This document shows, in pieces, positions 25,935 to 34,266 of a stretch of DNA of 64,000 nucleotides; within the stretch, counting starts at the first letter, position 1; every line of letters begins with the position of its first letter. Below the pieces are notes generated by a model. That model was not told the origin of the DNA and ran no database searches. It worked only from the letters and a program-made list of their open reading frames with translations. The translations under genes and the position numbers were made by a program. The DNA lies in assembly GCF_020179475.1 (NCBI RefSeq), contig NZ_JAILXZ010000002.1, positions 372,001-436,000 on the forward strand, written 5' to 3'. Origin of the DNA: Novosphingobium huizhouense. Lineage in GTDB: Bacteria; Pseudomonadota; Alphaproteobacteria; Sphingomonadales; Sphingomonadaceae.

Positions 25935-26297
25935 ATGCCGGTGGGCTGGATTGTCGAACCCGAATGCCGCGACCGCCTGCTCGAGCGATTTCCGCCGCGC
26001 TATGCCCAGACGATCGCCCATCACGTGACGCGCCACGTCGAAGGCTCGGCCACAAGCCCGCTGCCGCCCAGGATTGCCCATGCCCGCGTGGTCGGCCGCG
26101 CCGACGACGGCGCCGGCTGCGAGGCGCTGGTCGTGGCGATCGATGGCAGCACCACGCGCACCGACGGCGGCACCTGGCACATCACCTGGTCGCTGGCCGA
26201 GGGGCGCGCGGCGCGGGAATCGAACACGGTGATCGCCGAGCGTGGCTGGGAGCCGGTCGACGGCGGCCCGGTCAAGCTGGAGCCCGCGGCGTGGTGA
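25935..26297 (+). CDS. Conserved hypothetical protein (120 residues)
   Basis: A soluble protein beginning MPVGWIVEPECRDRLLERFP. It shows QTIAHHVTRHVEG and a later WHITWSLAEGR, two His-x-Thr elements that recall 2H-phosphoesterase or related folds, but I cannot assign a family. GGGGAG about 10 bases upstream supports the start. A weak GGAAC-N15-CGTT match lies at 25865-25888. The downstream cupin gene follows after 46 bases. Confidence 0.65.
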   Translation: MPVGWIVEPECRDRLLERFPPRYAQTIAHHVTRHVEGSATSPLPPRIAHARVVGRADDGAGCEALVVAIDGSTTRTDGGTWHITWSLAEGRAARESNTVIAERGWEPVDGGPVKLEPAAW

Positions 26298-26343
26298 TGC
26301 GGCGGCGTTGACAGGCAGGGGCTGCGCGGCGACGGTTGCGCGC

Positions 26344-26784
26344 ATGACCAAGGCCCGCGACCTGATCGACACGCTCCGGCTCGAACCCCACCCCGAAGGC
26401 GGCTGGTATCGCCAGACCTGGCGTGGCCCCGACAACGGGTCCGGCCGGCCCACGGCAACGCTGATCCACTTCCTGCTCGAGGCGGGCCAGGCCTCGCACT
26501 GGCACACGGTCGACGCGAGCGAGATCTGGTGCTGGCACGCGGGCGATGCGGTGCGCCTCTCCATCGCGCCGGGCGATGCGGGGCCGGTGACGACGACCAT
26601 GCTCGGCCCCGACGTGCTTGCGGGACAGGCGGTGCAGCAGGTGGTGCCAAAGGGCCATTGGCAGGCCGCCGCGCCCGATCCGCAAGGGGCGCAAGGCTTT
26701 GCGCTGGTGTCGTGCGTGGTGGCGCCGGGGTTCGACTTTTCGGGCTTCGTGCTCGCGCCGCCGGGCTGGGCCCCGGGCGCGTGA
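26344..26784 (+). CDS. Cupin domain protein (DUF985 / cupin_5)
   Basis: A 146-residue single-domain cupin. The N-terminus LRLEPHPEGGWYRQTWRGP and the metal-site region ASHWHTVDASEIWCWHAGD are diagnostic of the DUF985 family. The enzyme role is unknown; related proteins bind metal ions and small molecules. The stop overlaps the GTG start of the DoxX-like gene. Confidence 0.88.
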   Translation: MTKARDLIDTLRLEPHPEGGWYRQTWRGPDNGSGRPTATLIHFLLEAGQASHWHTVDASEIWCWHAGDAVRLSIAPGDAGPVTTTMLGPDVLAGQAVQQVVPKGHWQAAAPDPQGAQGFALVSCVVAPGFDFSGFVLAPPGWAPGA

Positions 26785-27218
26785 GGGCGCGCACCGTCGC
26801 GCGCTGGCTGCTGGTGGCGTTCTACGCGCTGGCCGGCGTGCTGCACATCGCGCTGCCGCGGCCGTTCCTTGGGATCACCCCGGACTGGGTGCCCTTCCCC
26901 GCCGCGGTGATCCTGCTGACCGGCCTTGCCGAACTGGCGGGCGCGGCGGCGCTGGCGCAGGGCGCGTCGGCGCGGCTGCGGGCATGGGGCGGGATCGGGC
27001 TTGCCGCCTATGCGGTCTGCGTGTTCCCCGCCAACATCCACCACTTCGCGCTCGACATGGCGCGCAGCGACGGCGGCCTCGGCCTTGCCTACCACGTGCC
27101 GCGGATGTTCGCGCAGCCGCTGCTGGTGTGGCTGGCGCTGTGGAGCAGCGGCGCGACGGACTGGCCGTTCAGGGGGAAGGGTTCGTCATCGTCCAGAAGT
27201 GCGGACCGCGCCGGGTGA
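26781..27218 (+). CDS. DoxX-like integral membrane protein
   Basis: A 145-residue protein with four membrane segments (WLLVAFYALAGVLHIALP; AAVILLTGLAELAGAAAL; GGIGLAAYAVCVFPANIHHF; MFAQPLLVWLALW), typical of the DoxX-like family. The start is GTG at 26781, overlapping the cupin stop as GTGA. The last 16 codons overlap the convergent GNAT gene by 50 bases, so the C-terminal tail is variable and may be extra. Confidence 0.78.
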   Translation: MRARTVARWLLVAFYALAGVLHIALPRPFLGITPDWVPFPAAVILLTGLAELAGAAALAQGASARLRAWGGIGLAAYAVCVFPANIHHFALDMARSDGGLGLAYHVPRMFAQPLLVWLALWSSGATDWPFRGKGSSSSRSADRAG

Positions 27219-27771
27219 CGTCCCATTCGCGCAGAACCGTGTAGCCGAGCCGCAGGTAGAGCCCGACGTTGCTTTCGGTCGCGGTCTCGAGCACCGCGGG
27301 CAGGCCGCGCTCTGCCGCCAGCCGGTGTCCGGCGCGGATAGCGAGGCCGCCGAGGCCCTGGCCCTGGCAATCCGGGCGCACCCCGGCCATGCGCAGGTAG
27401 AACCAGTCCTCGCCCCCGGGCAGGTGCTTGCCGATCGTGCGGTCGAGCCGCTCGGCGCGCAGGATGGCGGGGCCGAGGATGCCGAGGAAGCGGACGATCG
27501 AGCGCGGGGTGAGCGGGGCGTGGGCATGGACCAGCCCCGGCGGGCGCCACAGCGTCACCGCCTCGCAGCCCGGCGTTCCGAGCACGATGGCGTTGGCAAG
27601 GTGATCGTCGACGATCCAGCCAATCAGCCGCGGCAGGCGGCGGGCCCGGGTCGCGCGGTCGGGCAGCATCCAGCACATCGCGGGATCGTCCTGGAACGCG
27701 GCGGCGAGCGTGGCGACGGCGCGGTCGCGATGCTCCGGCCCCAGGCGAATGATGCTGCGATCCATGGGCAT
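27169..27771 (-). CDS. GNAT family N-acetyltransferase
   Basis: A 200-residue acetyltransferase. The acetyl-CoA site is in LRMAGVRPDCQGQGLGGLAI, followed by VLETATESNVGLYLRLGYTV. The N-terminal part (RDRAVATLAAAFQDDPAMCW) is usual for a GNAT subgroup whose substrates are mostly unknown. Starts at 27771 and 27765 are both possible; GGGAAGGGG precedes them. Convergent overlap with the DoxX-like gene. Confidence 0.87.
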   Translation of the reverse strand: MPMDRSIIRLGPEHRDRAVATLAAAFQDDPAMCWMLPDRATRARRLPRLIGWIVDDHLANAIVLGTPGCEAVTLWRPPGLVHAHAPLTPRSIVRFLGILGPAILRAERLDRTIGKHLPGGEDWFYLRMAGVRPDCQGQGLGGLAIRAGHRLAAERGLPAVLETATESNVGLYLRLGYTVLREWDVTRRGPHFWTMTNPSP

Positions 27772-27839
27772 CCCCTTCCCTTTTGCCGGGAACATGGCAT
27801 GGGCGCAGGCGGGCGCAACGGATTTCTGCGGGACGGGCG

Positions 27840-28142
27840 ATGAGCGACGAAGACTACGTCTACGACGAGGACAGCGGCGAATGGCTGCCGGCGAGCGAAC
27901 TGGCCGCGCGGCAGGCGTCGGAAGGCGCAGTCGAAGTGCGCGATGCGGTGGGCAACCTGCTTGCCGACGGCGACCAGGTGACGCTGATCAAGGACCTCGA
28001 GGTCAAGGGCGCGGGCCAGACGCTGAAGCGCGGCACGCTGATCAAGGCGATCCGGCTGACCGGCGATGCGCAGGAGATCGACTGCAAGTTCGACGGGATC
28101 AAGGGACTGGTGCTGCGCGCCGAGTTCGTGCGCAAGCGCTAG
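27840..28142 (+). CDS. PhnA/YjdM-like protein without the zinc ribbon
   Basis: A 100-residue protein whose C-terminal two thirds match the PhnA domain (VRDAVGNLLADGDQVTLIKD, LKRGTLIKAIRLTGD, LVLRAEFVRK). The usual N-terminal zinc ribbon is absent: there are acidic and aromatic residues (MSDEDYVYDEDSGEWLP) and only one Cys (in IDCKFDGIKG). Role unclear despite the historic phosphonate name. It is convergent with the DUF4142 gene. Confidence 0.85.
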   Translation: MSDEDYVYDEDSGEWLPASELAARQASEGAVEVRDAVGNLLADGDQVTLIKDLEVKGAGQTLKRGTLIKAIRLTGDAQEIDCKFDGIKGLVLRAEFVRKR

Positions 28143-28162
28143 CCGCGTGAGAGCCGGTCGGG

Positions 28163-28807
28163 TCAGCCCGGCTGCATCTTGCGCACCATGTCGAGGTGGT
28201 GCTGGACCACGGGCGCGGTCTTGTTGGCGAAGTCCATCAGCGGCTGGGCGTCGCCGCTGTGGCCGTAGGTCTTGAGCATCTGCAGCGCCTTTTCGTGCGC
28301 GGCGAGCTGCTGGCTGGCGTAGAGCTTGCGGAAGTTGTCGCCGCTCGCAGCCTGGAGCTGATCGACCTGTGCGCGCAGGTCGGCGGGCAGCTCGGTCGCC
28401 TCGGGCAGCGTGACGCCCTGGGCCTTGCCGACGGCGGCCTTGAGTTCGGCGCTGGACCGGGTGTGGTCCTTGGTCATCATCTGCGCGAAGTCGCGCCACG
28501 GGCCGGTGACGCCCTTGGACTGCGCGATGCGCGCGCTCTGGATCTCGAACTGGTCGCTGGCGGCGGCCTGGTCGACGAAAGCCTGGCCGGTGAGCGGCAT
28601 CGCCGCGTCGGCGGCGGCGCCGGTCCCGCCGGTGTCCATGCCCGGTGCGGCGGTGGCGGCCGCGGTGTCGTCGCTCGCCTCGGTGGCGGTGCCGGTGGCG
28701 GCGTCGGTGGCGGTCGCGCCGCCTTCGCTGCGATTGCCGCAGGCGCCAAGCGCGACGACGAGCGAGAGCGGCAGGGCAAGGCGGGCGATCGGCTTGGCAG
28801 CAAGCAT
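28163..28807 (-). CDS. DUF4142 lipoprotein
   Basis: A 214-residue secreted protein. The signal ends in VVALGAC, a lipobox; an Ala/Thr/Gly-rich linker of about 45 residues follows, then a helical ferritin-like DUF4142 domain (PLTGQAFVDQAAASDQFEIQ, FAQMMTKDHTRSSAELKAAV, HEKALQMLKTYGHSGDAQPL). GGAGAAG precedes the ATG at 28807. Function not established. Confidence 0.9.
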   Translation of the reverse strand: MLAAKPIARLALPLSLVVALGACGNRSEGGATATDAATGTATEASDDTAAATAAPGMDTGGTGAAADAAMPLTGQAFVDQAAASDQFEIQSARIAQSKGVTGPWRDFAQMMTKDHTRSSAELKAAVGKAQGVTLPEATELPADLRAQVDQLQAASGDNFRKLYASQQLAAHEKALQMLKTYGHSGDAQPLMDFANKTAPVVQHHLDMVRKMQPG

Positions 28808-28959
28808 GGGGACTTCTCCGGATGGCGCGCGGGCGCGGCTGACACCTGAGCGCGCGAGGGAGAGCTTCGTTGCCGTGCCTGCGACCGGGCGGGGCGGGTT
28901 CCCGTTCAAATGTTGTTTCCGCCTTTTCAGGCACTTGGCGGAAAAGGGCGGAGTGCGCG

Positions 28960-28984
28960 GGAACGGCTGCGGCGATGTGGCGTT
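28960..28984 (+). promoter_or_regulatory. EcfG-type general stress promoter for osmC
   Basis: GGAAC at 28960-28964, exactly 16 bases, then CGTT at 28981-28984, 58 bases before the OsmC start codon. It is a perfect match to the alphaproteobacterial EcfG consensus. Confidence 0.7.
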
Positions 28985-29041
28985 GGCGCTCCGGCGATCG
29001 ATCCGCTCCGCTTCGCCCGCGCTTCAGGAAGGAATGACCCG

Positions 29042-29470
29042 ATGCCCACCAGCACCGCCTCCGCCCGCTACGAAGGTTTCGGCAAGGAGGGCAAGGGCGC
29101 GATCAGCACGCGCTCGGGCGTGCTCTCCGACCAGCCCTACGGCTTCGGCACGCGTTTCGAGGGGCAACCGGGCACCAATCCCGAGGAGCTGATCGCGGCG
29201 GCGCATGCGGCGTGCTTCACGATGGCGACGAGCTTCGCCCTGGCGCGCGCCGGCCACGCCGCAGGCACGCTCGAGACCACCTGCAAGGTGACGCTCGACC
29301 AGCAGGACGGCGGGTTCGCGATCACCCGGTCAGCGCTGGTGCTGCAGGCGAGCATCCCCGGAATCGAGGTCGCCGAGTTCGAGCGCATCGCCGACGAGGC
29401 CAAGGCGACCTGCCCGGTCTCGAAGCTGCTGACGTGCGAGATCACGCTCGAAAAGACGCTGCAAGGCTGA
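29042..29470 (+). CDS. osmC: OsmC family peroxiredoxin (organic hydroperoxide resistance)
   Basis: A 142-residue OsmC-type protein that reduces organic hydroperoxides with two cysteines: AACFTMATSFALARAG (peroxidatic) and KATCPVSKLL (resolving). TNPEELIAAAHA is the usual family motif. The gene sits behind a perfect EcfG-type promoter, which fits its stress role. A 10-bp hairpin follows. Confidence 0.93.
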   Translation: MPTSTASARYEGFGKEGKGAISTRSGVLSDQPYGFGTRFEGQPGTNPEELIAAAHAACFTMATSFALARAGHAAGTLETTCKVTLDQQDGGFAITRSALVLQASIPGIEVAEFERIADEAKATCPVSKLLTCEITLEKTLQG

Positions 29471-29483
29471 TTGCGGCGCCCAG

Positions 29484-29507
29484 CGACCTGTCCGAATGGG
29501 CAGGTCG
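29484..29507 (+). terminator. Hairpin after osmC
   Basis: CGACCTGTCC-GAAT-GGGCAGGTCG: a 10-bp stem (one T-G pair) with a GNRA-like loop, 13 bases beyond the stop. No T run follows. The remaining 240 bases to the next gene contain only the inverted repeat at 29594-29635. Confidence 0.6.
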
Positions 29508-29593
29508 GCGGATCCGGTGCATTACCTAGCCCTGCAAGCCAAACCGCGCGTGCCGTAGGGGCCCAGCGCGTGGTTCAGTCCCGATTTGCAACC

Positions 29594-29635
29594 CAATTGC
29601 ATTTCGCGCAACCGGCACGGCAGCGAATGCAATTG
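29594..29635. other. AATTGCAT inverted repeat
   Basis: CAATTGCATTTCG (29594-29606) and CGAATGCAATTG (29624-29635) form a 12-bp inverted repeat with one bulged T and a 17-base spacer, about 115 bases upstream of a small exported-protein gene. A/T-rich arms stand out against the GC-rich background; operator or leader structure. Confidence 0.5.
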
Positions 29636-29750
29636 CTCGCACCTGCAGCATCCCTATATCGCGGTGCAAACAGAACATGAATTGGGTGCTCGAAGGCAAG
29701 ATCCAGCTTCGTCGCGGAATGGTCCGCGATCGTGCACAGGGGATATTGCC

Positions 29751-30026
29751 ATGATCAAGACTTTCGCACTGGCCGCTGCCGCCCTCGTCGTTGCCGCTCC
29801 CGCCGTCGCCGGCGCCGAGACCTTCAAGCACAAGGGCGTCGAGTACAACTACACCGCCGAAAGCAAGGACGGCGAGCAGATCCTGCGCGGCACCGCCTAC
29901 TCGGGCAAGGTTCCGTTCGAACTGCGCGTGCGCAAGAAGACCGTCGAGGGCACCTTCAACAACAAGCCGGTGACCTTCTCGCTCGCCGAAGCCAAGAAGG
30001 CCGGCATCGTCGTCGACGCGCAGTAA
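29751..30026 (+). CDS. Small exported protein, unknown
   Basis: A 91-residue protein with a clean signal peptide (MIKTFALAAAALVVAAPAVAGA) and a mature part of about 69 residues with a beta-rich look (FKHKGVEYNYTAESKDGEQ and KVPFELRVRKKTVEGTFNNK). Small periplasmic proteins of this size are common in sphingomonads; I know no function. A strong terminator follows, so it is a monocistronic unit. Confidence 0.78.
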   Translation: MIKTFALAAAALVVAAPAVAGAETFKHKGVEYNYTAESKDGEQILRGTAYSGKVPFELRVRKKTVEGTFNNKPVTFSLAEAKKAGIVVDAQ

Positions 30027-30078
30027 TCTGCCCGGCGCACGCGGCGCGAGCACCTGCGCCGCGCGATCCGATACCCCG

Positions 30079-30110
30079 AAGCCCCCGCCTGGCCGCCAGG
30101 CGGGGCTTTT
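30079..30110 (+). terminator. Intrinsic terminator
   Basis: AGCCCC(C)GCCTGG-CCG-CCAGGCGGGGCT followed by CTTTT: a strong GC stem (one bulged C) with a T tail, 52 bases beyond the small exported-protein gene. Confidence 0.85.
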
Positions 30111-30195
30111 GGCATGCGCGCCACGCAGCCAGGACGCGGGAACATCGTTGGCTTTTCGCGGATTGATCGCGCGGAAGGGGCGATGGAGACGTGCT

Positions 30196-30672
30196 GTGGC
30201 GACGATCGACCCTTCCCGCCTGCCGCTGCTGCTGGTTGCCGGCGGCCTCGCCTTCGGCGGCGTCCTGGCGGCAGCGACGCCGACGCGGATGCGCGAAGCG
30301 CCCGAGCCGCCCTGGCGCCAGCTGACCGCGCCGCGCGACGGCGTGGCCCTCGCGCAGGACGACGCCGCGACCGACAGCGGCTGGTTTTCGGCGGCGACCT
30401 ACGAGGTCTTTCCCGCGCCGCGCTGGAGCCGCGCTCCGCAGGGCGAGGCCTTGCCGCCGCCGGCCGCGCGCTTCGGCGACGATGCACAGTGGCGGATGGA
30501 TGACGCCGACCTTGGCGCAGACCCTGCCGCCGACGCGCCGGAGGTGTTCGACGAAGCTCCCCCGGGCGGCGACGATCGCGCGGACAACCCCGCCGAGACC
30601 GCGGCAGATCCGGGCGGGGACGATCCCGGCGATGATTTCGGCGCGGGCGACGACGGCGCGCCCCCTGCCTGA
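30196..30672 (+). CDS. Membrane-anchored acidic protein, unknown
   Basis: About 158 residues starting at GTG (GGAG 7 bases upstream): one N-terminal hydrophobic helix (LPLLLVAGGLAFGGVLAAA), then an outside part with Trp/Phe-containing segments, ending in a disordered acidic tail rich in Asp, Gly and Pro. No family recognised. The last bases lie 6 bases from the convergent GFA-family gene. Confidence 0.65.
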   Translation: MATIDPSRLPLLLVAGGLAFGGVLAAATPTRMREAPEPPWRQLTAPRDGVALAQDDAATDSGWFSAATYEVFPAPRWSRAPQGEALPPPAARFGDDAQWRMDDADLGADPAADAPEVFDEAPPGGDDRADNPAETAADPGGDDPGDDFGAGDDGAPPA

Positions 30673-30678
30673 CGGCGT

Positions 30679-31083
30679 TCAGCCGGGCACGGTGTCGAAT
30701 TCCGGGACCGGTCCGAGATCGACCCAGGCTTGCCGGCTCCGGGTCCAGAACTGCGCCGAAGGCCGGAAGCCCGAAGTGTCGTCGAGCGTGCCCGCCTTGA
30801 CGAAGACCATGCCGGGCGCCGCCTCGACCAGCGAGAACAGCGGCGAGCCGCAGGTGCCGCAGAACTGGCGGGTCACCGCGGCGCCGCTGTCGCCCCTGTC
30901 CATGTAGACGCTGGGTTCGCCGGTAATGGCGATGGCTGCGGCGGGCACGCCGACGAGCATCGAGTAGGCGCTGCCCGCCTGCTTCTGGCAGTTCCGGCAG
31001 TGACACACTGCCTGCACCGGCGGATCGATCGCGATGGTGTAGCGGATCGCGCCGCAAAGGCATCCGCCGGTATGTTCGGCCAT
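30679..31083 (-). CDS. GFA family zinc protein (glutathione-dependent formaldehyde-activating-like)
   Basis: A 134-residue protein with the CENP-V/GFA zinc fold. Zinc ligands are in GGCLCGAIRYTI, CHCRNCQKQAGS and QFCGTCGSPL. Despite the family name, most members are not true glutathione-formaldehyde enzymes. GAAGG nine bases upstream supports the ATG at 31083. Confidence 0.9.
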   Translation of the reverse strand: MAEHTGGCLCGAIRYTIAIDPPVQAVCHCRNCQKQAGSAYSMLVGVPAAAIAITGEPSVYMDRGDSGAAVTRQFCGTCGSPLFSLVEAAPGMVFVKAGTLDDTSGFRPSAQFWTRSRQAWVDLGPVPEFDTVPG

Positions 31084-31194
31084 GGCTGGCATCCTTCCCG
31101 TAAAACCCGTTCACGCCGAGAGTGCCCCAGCGCCGGGCGGGCCGCAACCGGAATTAACCGAACGGTTAAGCCCGGTCGCACGCCGCGGGGAGGA

Positions 31195-31725
31195 TCAGTC
31201 GCCCTGAAGGAAGGCGTCGGGCACTTCGTAGTGTTCGGGGCCGGCGTCGACGATCGTGGTGTCGCCATCGCGGCGCGCGGCGACCTTGTAGCCCGACGAG
31301 CCGTCGGCCTCGTTGGTGTCGATCGAGAGGAACTTGCCGCTCTTGTCGAAGAACAGCGTGCGCGGGCGGCCATCGGCCTTGGTCACGTCGACATAGGGGC
31401 CGGTCTCGGCCTCGCGGTTGACGCCCGCCTTGCAGGTCTTGCCGCCGCCGCAGGGAATTTCAGCCGTGGCGTTGTAGTCGGTCCCGCCGACCTTGGCGTC
31501 GCCTTGGCCGTCGCCGTCCCCGGGCGTGGCGGCCGCTGCGGAAGCGGCGGCGCTTGCTGCCGGCGCAGCGTCGAGCGAGGCCTCGGCCGAAAGCGTGGCA
31601 GCAGGAGTCGCCTCGCTCTTGCCGCCCGAGCAGCCGGCGAGCGCCGTCGCCGCGAGGAGGAGCAGCGCGGAAGCGGGCCGCGCAAGATCGGGCAGGACGT
31701 ATTTGAACTGGGCAGGCATCGGCAT
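31195..31725 (-). CDS. Lipoprotein with a compact C-terminal domain, unknown
   Basis: A 176-residue protein: signal with lipobox (AATALAGC near residue 30), an Ala/Ser-rich linker (about residues 40-80), then a domain of about 95 residues containing AEIPCGGGKTCKAGV (two Cys, perhaps a disulfide) and RPRTLFFDKSGKFLSIDTNE. No family recognised. It is likely bound to a membrane facing the periplasm. Confidence 0.75.
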   Translation of the reverse strand: MPMPAQFKYVLPDLARPASALLLLAATALAGCSGGKSEATPAATLSAEASLDAAPAASAAASAAAATPGDGDGQGDAKVGGTDYNATAEIPCGGGKTCKAGVNREAETGPYVDVTKADGRPRTLFFDKSGKFLSIDTNEADGSSGYKVAARRDGDTTIVDAGPEHYEVPDAFLQGD

Positions 31726-31802
31726 TCCCCTCGATCGATCGATCCGGTGTCGCGTCCGCCGGGCAGCCTAGCGCGCGGCCTCAACCCTGTCGCCCGCCGA
31801 AA

Positions 31803-32243
31803 TCAGGCGAGCGCGGCGCGCGAGGCGGCCTCGATCCGGGCGTTCGACATGAGGCGGATGGTCGAGCTGCCCTTGGCGAGGACCTTGCCCGCGGCATCGA
31901 GCAGGTGGCCTTCGGCAAAGCAGGTCGAGCGCCCGCCCTGCTCGATCCAGCCTTCGGCGAAGACCGGACCGGGCCGCGCCGGGGCGAAAAAGCTGATCTT
32001 GAGCTCGAGCGAGATCGGCGAGACATCGAAATCGCCCCTCTCGTGATGCAGGCCGATGATAGCGTGGGCCATCGCCGCATCGATCCAGCCGCTGACGAAG
32101 CCGCCCTGCACCACTCCGCCCGAATGGCACATGTGCATGCCGGCGAGGAATTCGAGGCGCGAGCGCCCGCCGCTCATCGCCACGATGCGCTGCAGGCCGA
32201 GCGTTGCCAGCATTTCGTTGGGCGGGCTGATCGCCTCGGCCAT
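31803..32243 (-). CDS. PaaI-type hotdog thioesterase
   Basis: A 146-residue single hotdog-fold protein. GGVVQGGFVSGWIDAAMAHA is the helix with the family GG-x-x-xG motif, and LELKISFFAPARPGPVFAEG the following strands. These enzymes hydrolyse aryl- or acyl-CoA thioesters. A tandem 22-base repeat lies 55 bases upstream of its start. Confidence 0.88.
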   Translation of the reverse strand: MAEAISPPNEMLATLGLQRIVAMSGGRSRLEFLAGMHMCHSGGVVQGGFVSGWIDAAMAHAIIGLHHERGDFDVSPISLELKISFFAPARPGPVFAEGWIEQGGRSTCFAEGHLLDAAGKVLAKGSSTIRLMSNARIEAASRAALA

Positions 32244-32297
32244 GTCACTCTCTCCCTTTGTTTTTCGCCAGGTGGGAGTGCGAGACGAGGCGACCGC

Positions 32298-32341
32298 TTG
32301 TCAAGCGACAGGCCGGGCGTTGTCAAGCGACAGGCCGGATG
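32298..32341. repeat. Two-copy tandem 22-base repeat
   Basis: TTGTCAAGCGACAGGCCGG occurs at 32298-32316 and again at 32320-32338, with a period of 22 bases, between the thioesterase and RTX genes. Confidence 0.85.
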
Positions 32342-32362
32342 GGCGGGCGTCCGGCGCGGCGA

Positions 32363-33475
32363 TCAGCCGAACAGCAGGAAGTCCTGCGCGGTCAGCGTTG
32401 GCGCCCCGGTGAGGACCGCGATCTTGACCGCGGCGTCGCCGCCCGCGCCGTCGGCATCGTAATAGAGCGTGCCGCTGTCGGTATCGTAGATGAGGTGCTG
32501 CGCCCGGGTCAGCGCCTCGTCCGCGCCGCTCGTGGCGAGAAAGGCGCCGTTGGCGACGGTGCGAACCCCGTCGAATGCGTCGAACACGCCGCGGTCGAGC
32601 GAAATCGCGTCGTCTTCGGAATGGCGGAAATCGACGATCGTGTCGATGTTCGCGGCCGAGGGCGCGGTCGAGAAGACGAAGTGGTCGGCGCCGGCGCCGC
32701 CGATCAGGCGGTCGGCGCCGCCGAGGCCATCGAGCACGTCGTCGCCCGCGCCGCCGGACAGCACGTTCTTGGCGGTGTTGCCGGTGATCTCGTTGTCGAG
32801 CTTGTTGCCGGTGCCGTTGATTGCCTTTGTGGTGGTCAGCACCAGGTTCTCGAGATTGTTGCCGAGCGTCCACGAGATCGAGGATTCGACCGTGTCGGTG
32901 CCCTTGTTGCGGCTTTCGATCACGCGGTCGCCGACATTGTCGACGACGTAGGTGTCGTTGTCGCGCCCGCCATACATGATGTCGGCGCCGGCGCCCCCGT
33001 CGAGGCGGTCGTTCTTGTTGCCGCCGTAGAGGATGTCGTTGCCGCCAAGGCCGAAAAGCACGTCGTCGCCGCCGCGCCCGCTGAGCACGTCGGCGCCGGC
33101 GTTGCCGGTCAGGGTGTTTGCGGCATTGGTGCCGGTGCCGCGGTGGAACCCGGCCGTGGTGAAGGTGAGGTCCTCGAAGTTCGCATCGAGCTTGAAGACG
33201 GTGAGCCCGGTGCGCACGAGGTCGGTGCCCTGCCCCGGCTTCTCGGTCAGCTTGTCGCCCAGCGAATCGACCACATAGGTATCGTCGCCATCGCCGCCGA
33301 CCATGCGGTCGTTGCCCTTGCCGCCATCGAGCACGTCGTCGCCGAGCCCGCCGGCGAGGTCGTCGTTGCCGCCCAGGCCATAGAGAATGTCGGGCCCGTC
33401 GGTGCCGACGAGGTCGTCGTAGTTGTCGGTGCCCTTGAAGACACGCGGAGAGGCAGGTGCAGCAGCGGTAGTCAT
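32363..33475 (-). CDS. RTX (hemolysin-type calcium-binding) repeat protein
   Basis: A 370-residue acidic protein that is almost all RTX repeat: GGxGxDxLxGG nonapeptides cluster at about residues 30-65, 130-185 and 235-265, separated by DTYVVDNxGD-type linkers. The C-terminus (about residues 270-370) has FVFSTAPSAANIDTIVDFRH, the usual end domain of type I secreted proteins, and finishes with hydrophobic residues (LLFG). No enzyme domain is present. It would be exported by a type I system and fold on calcium binding outside the cell; no transporter genes lie nearby. Confidence 0.9.
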   Translation of the reverse strand: MTTAAAPASPRVFKGTDNYDDLVGTDGPDILYGLGGNDDLAGGLGDDVLDGGKGNDRMVGGDGDDTYVVDSLGDKLTEKPGQGTDLVRTGLTVFKLDANFEDLTFTTAGFHRGTGTNAANTLTGNAGADVLSGRGGDDVLFGLGGNDILYGGNKNDRLDGGAGADIMYGGRDNDTYVVDNVGDRVIESRNKGTDTVESSISWTLGNNLENLVLTTTKAINGTGNKLDNEITGNTAKNVLSGGAGDDVLDGLGGADRLIGGAGADHFVFSTAPSAANIDTIVDFRHSEDDAISLDRGVFDAFDGVRTVANGAFLATSGADEALTRAQHLIYDTDSGTLYYDADGAGGDAAVKIAVLTGAPTLTAQDFLLFG

Positions 33476-33723
33476 GTCGGACCCGTGGTGGAGCGCGCGC
33501 CCCGCAAGCGTTCGGGGCAGTGCGCCATGGGGCTGGCGTGTTGCAATCGTGCGACAGCCGTCAGGAGGGCGCGCCGGCGCAACCGGCGCAGACCTTTTTC
33601 CGCCAAGCGCAGGAACCGCCCGGGTACGGCGCGCGTATAGGCCGTTCCGGCGCGCAGACGAAGGCAGAATGACCGCAATTCCAGCACGATGGCCCGAATG
33701 GTCGGCTTCCGTCCGGCGGACCG

Positions 33724-34266
33724 TTGCGCGTGGGTGAGGTCCGTTCGTGGCTGCGCGATGCCACGCGAGAGGCGCACGCGCGCGTCGATGCCGCGTTCGC
33801 GGCGTTCCGGCTCGACGATGCCGCCTCCTATCGCCGCTTCCTGACCGCCCACGGCCAGGTCCTCGCTCCGCTGGAGCGCTGGCTCGATGCCGGCGCGCTG
33901 CTGCCGGGATGGCAGGGCCGCGCGCGGGCGGTCGACGCCGACCTGCGCGATTTCGCGGCGGAGCTGCCCGACCCGCCGAGCCTTGGCTGGCAGCACGACG
34001 AGGCGATGCGGCTGGGCGCGCTCTACGTGCTCGAGGGGTCGCGGATGGGGGCGGCCGTGCTTGCCCGCGAAGTGCCCGAGGCGTTTCCCAAGCGCTATCT
34101 CACCGCCCGCGCGGCGCCCGGGCAGTGGCAGGCGCTGCTCGCGCTGCTCGATGCGAAGGCGGCCGATCGCGGCGCTCATTGGCGCGCGCGCGCACTTGAT
34201 GGCGCGCAAAGCGTGTTCGCCCTGTTCCAGTCCGCAGCGCAGGAGGCCCAGGCTGCATACCGTTGA
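33724..34266 (+). CDS. bphO: Biliverdin-producing heme oxygenase
   Basis: A 180-residue bacterial heme oxygenase that opens heme to biliverdin, the chromophore of the phytochrome encoded next. The proximal histidine is in LRDATREAHARVD, and LYVLEGSRMGAAVLAREVP matches the distal helix. TTG at 33724 is taken as the start; GTG at 33730 is equally possible. The 3' end overlaps the phytochrome start by 14 bases and contains its AGGAGG ribosome binding site, so the two are coupled. The 248-base gap before it, shared with the divergent RTX gene, shows no clear promoter motif. Confidence 0.88.
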   Translation: MRVGEVRSWLRDATREAHARVDAAFAAFRLDDAASYRRFLTAHGQVLAPLERWLDAGALLPGWQGRARAVDADLRDFAAELPDPPSLGWQHDEAMRLGALYVLEGSRMGAAVLAREVPEAFPKRYLTARAAPGQWQALLALLDAKAADRGAHWRARALDGAQSVFALFQSAAQEAQAAYR

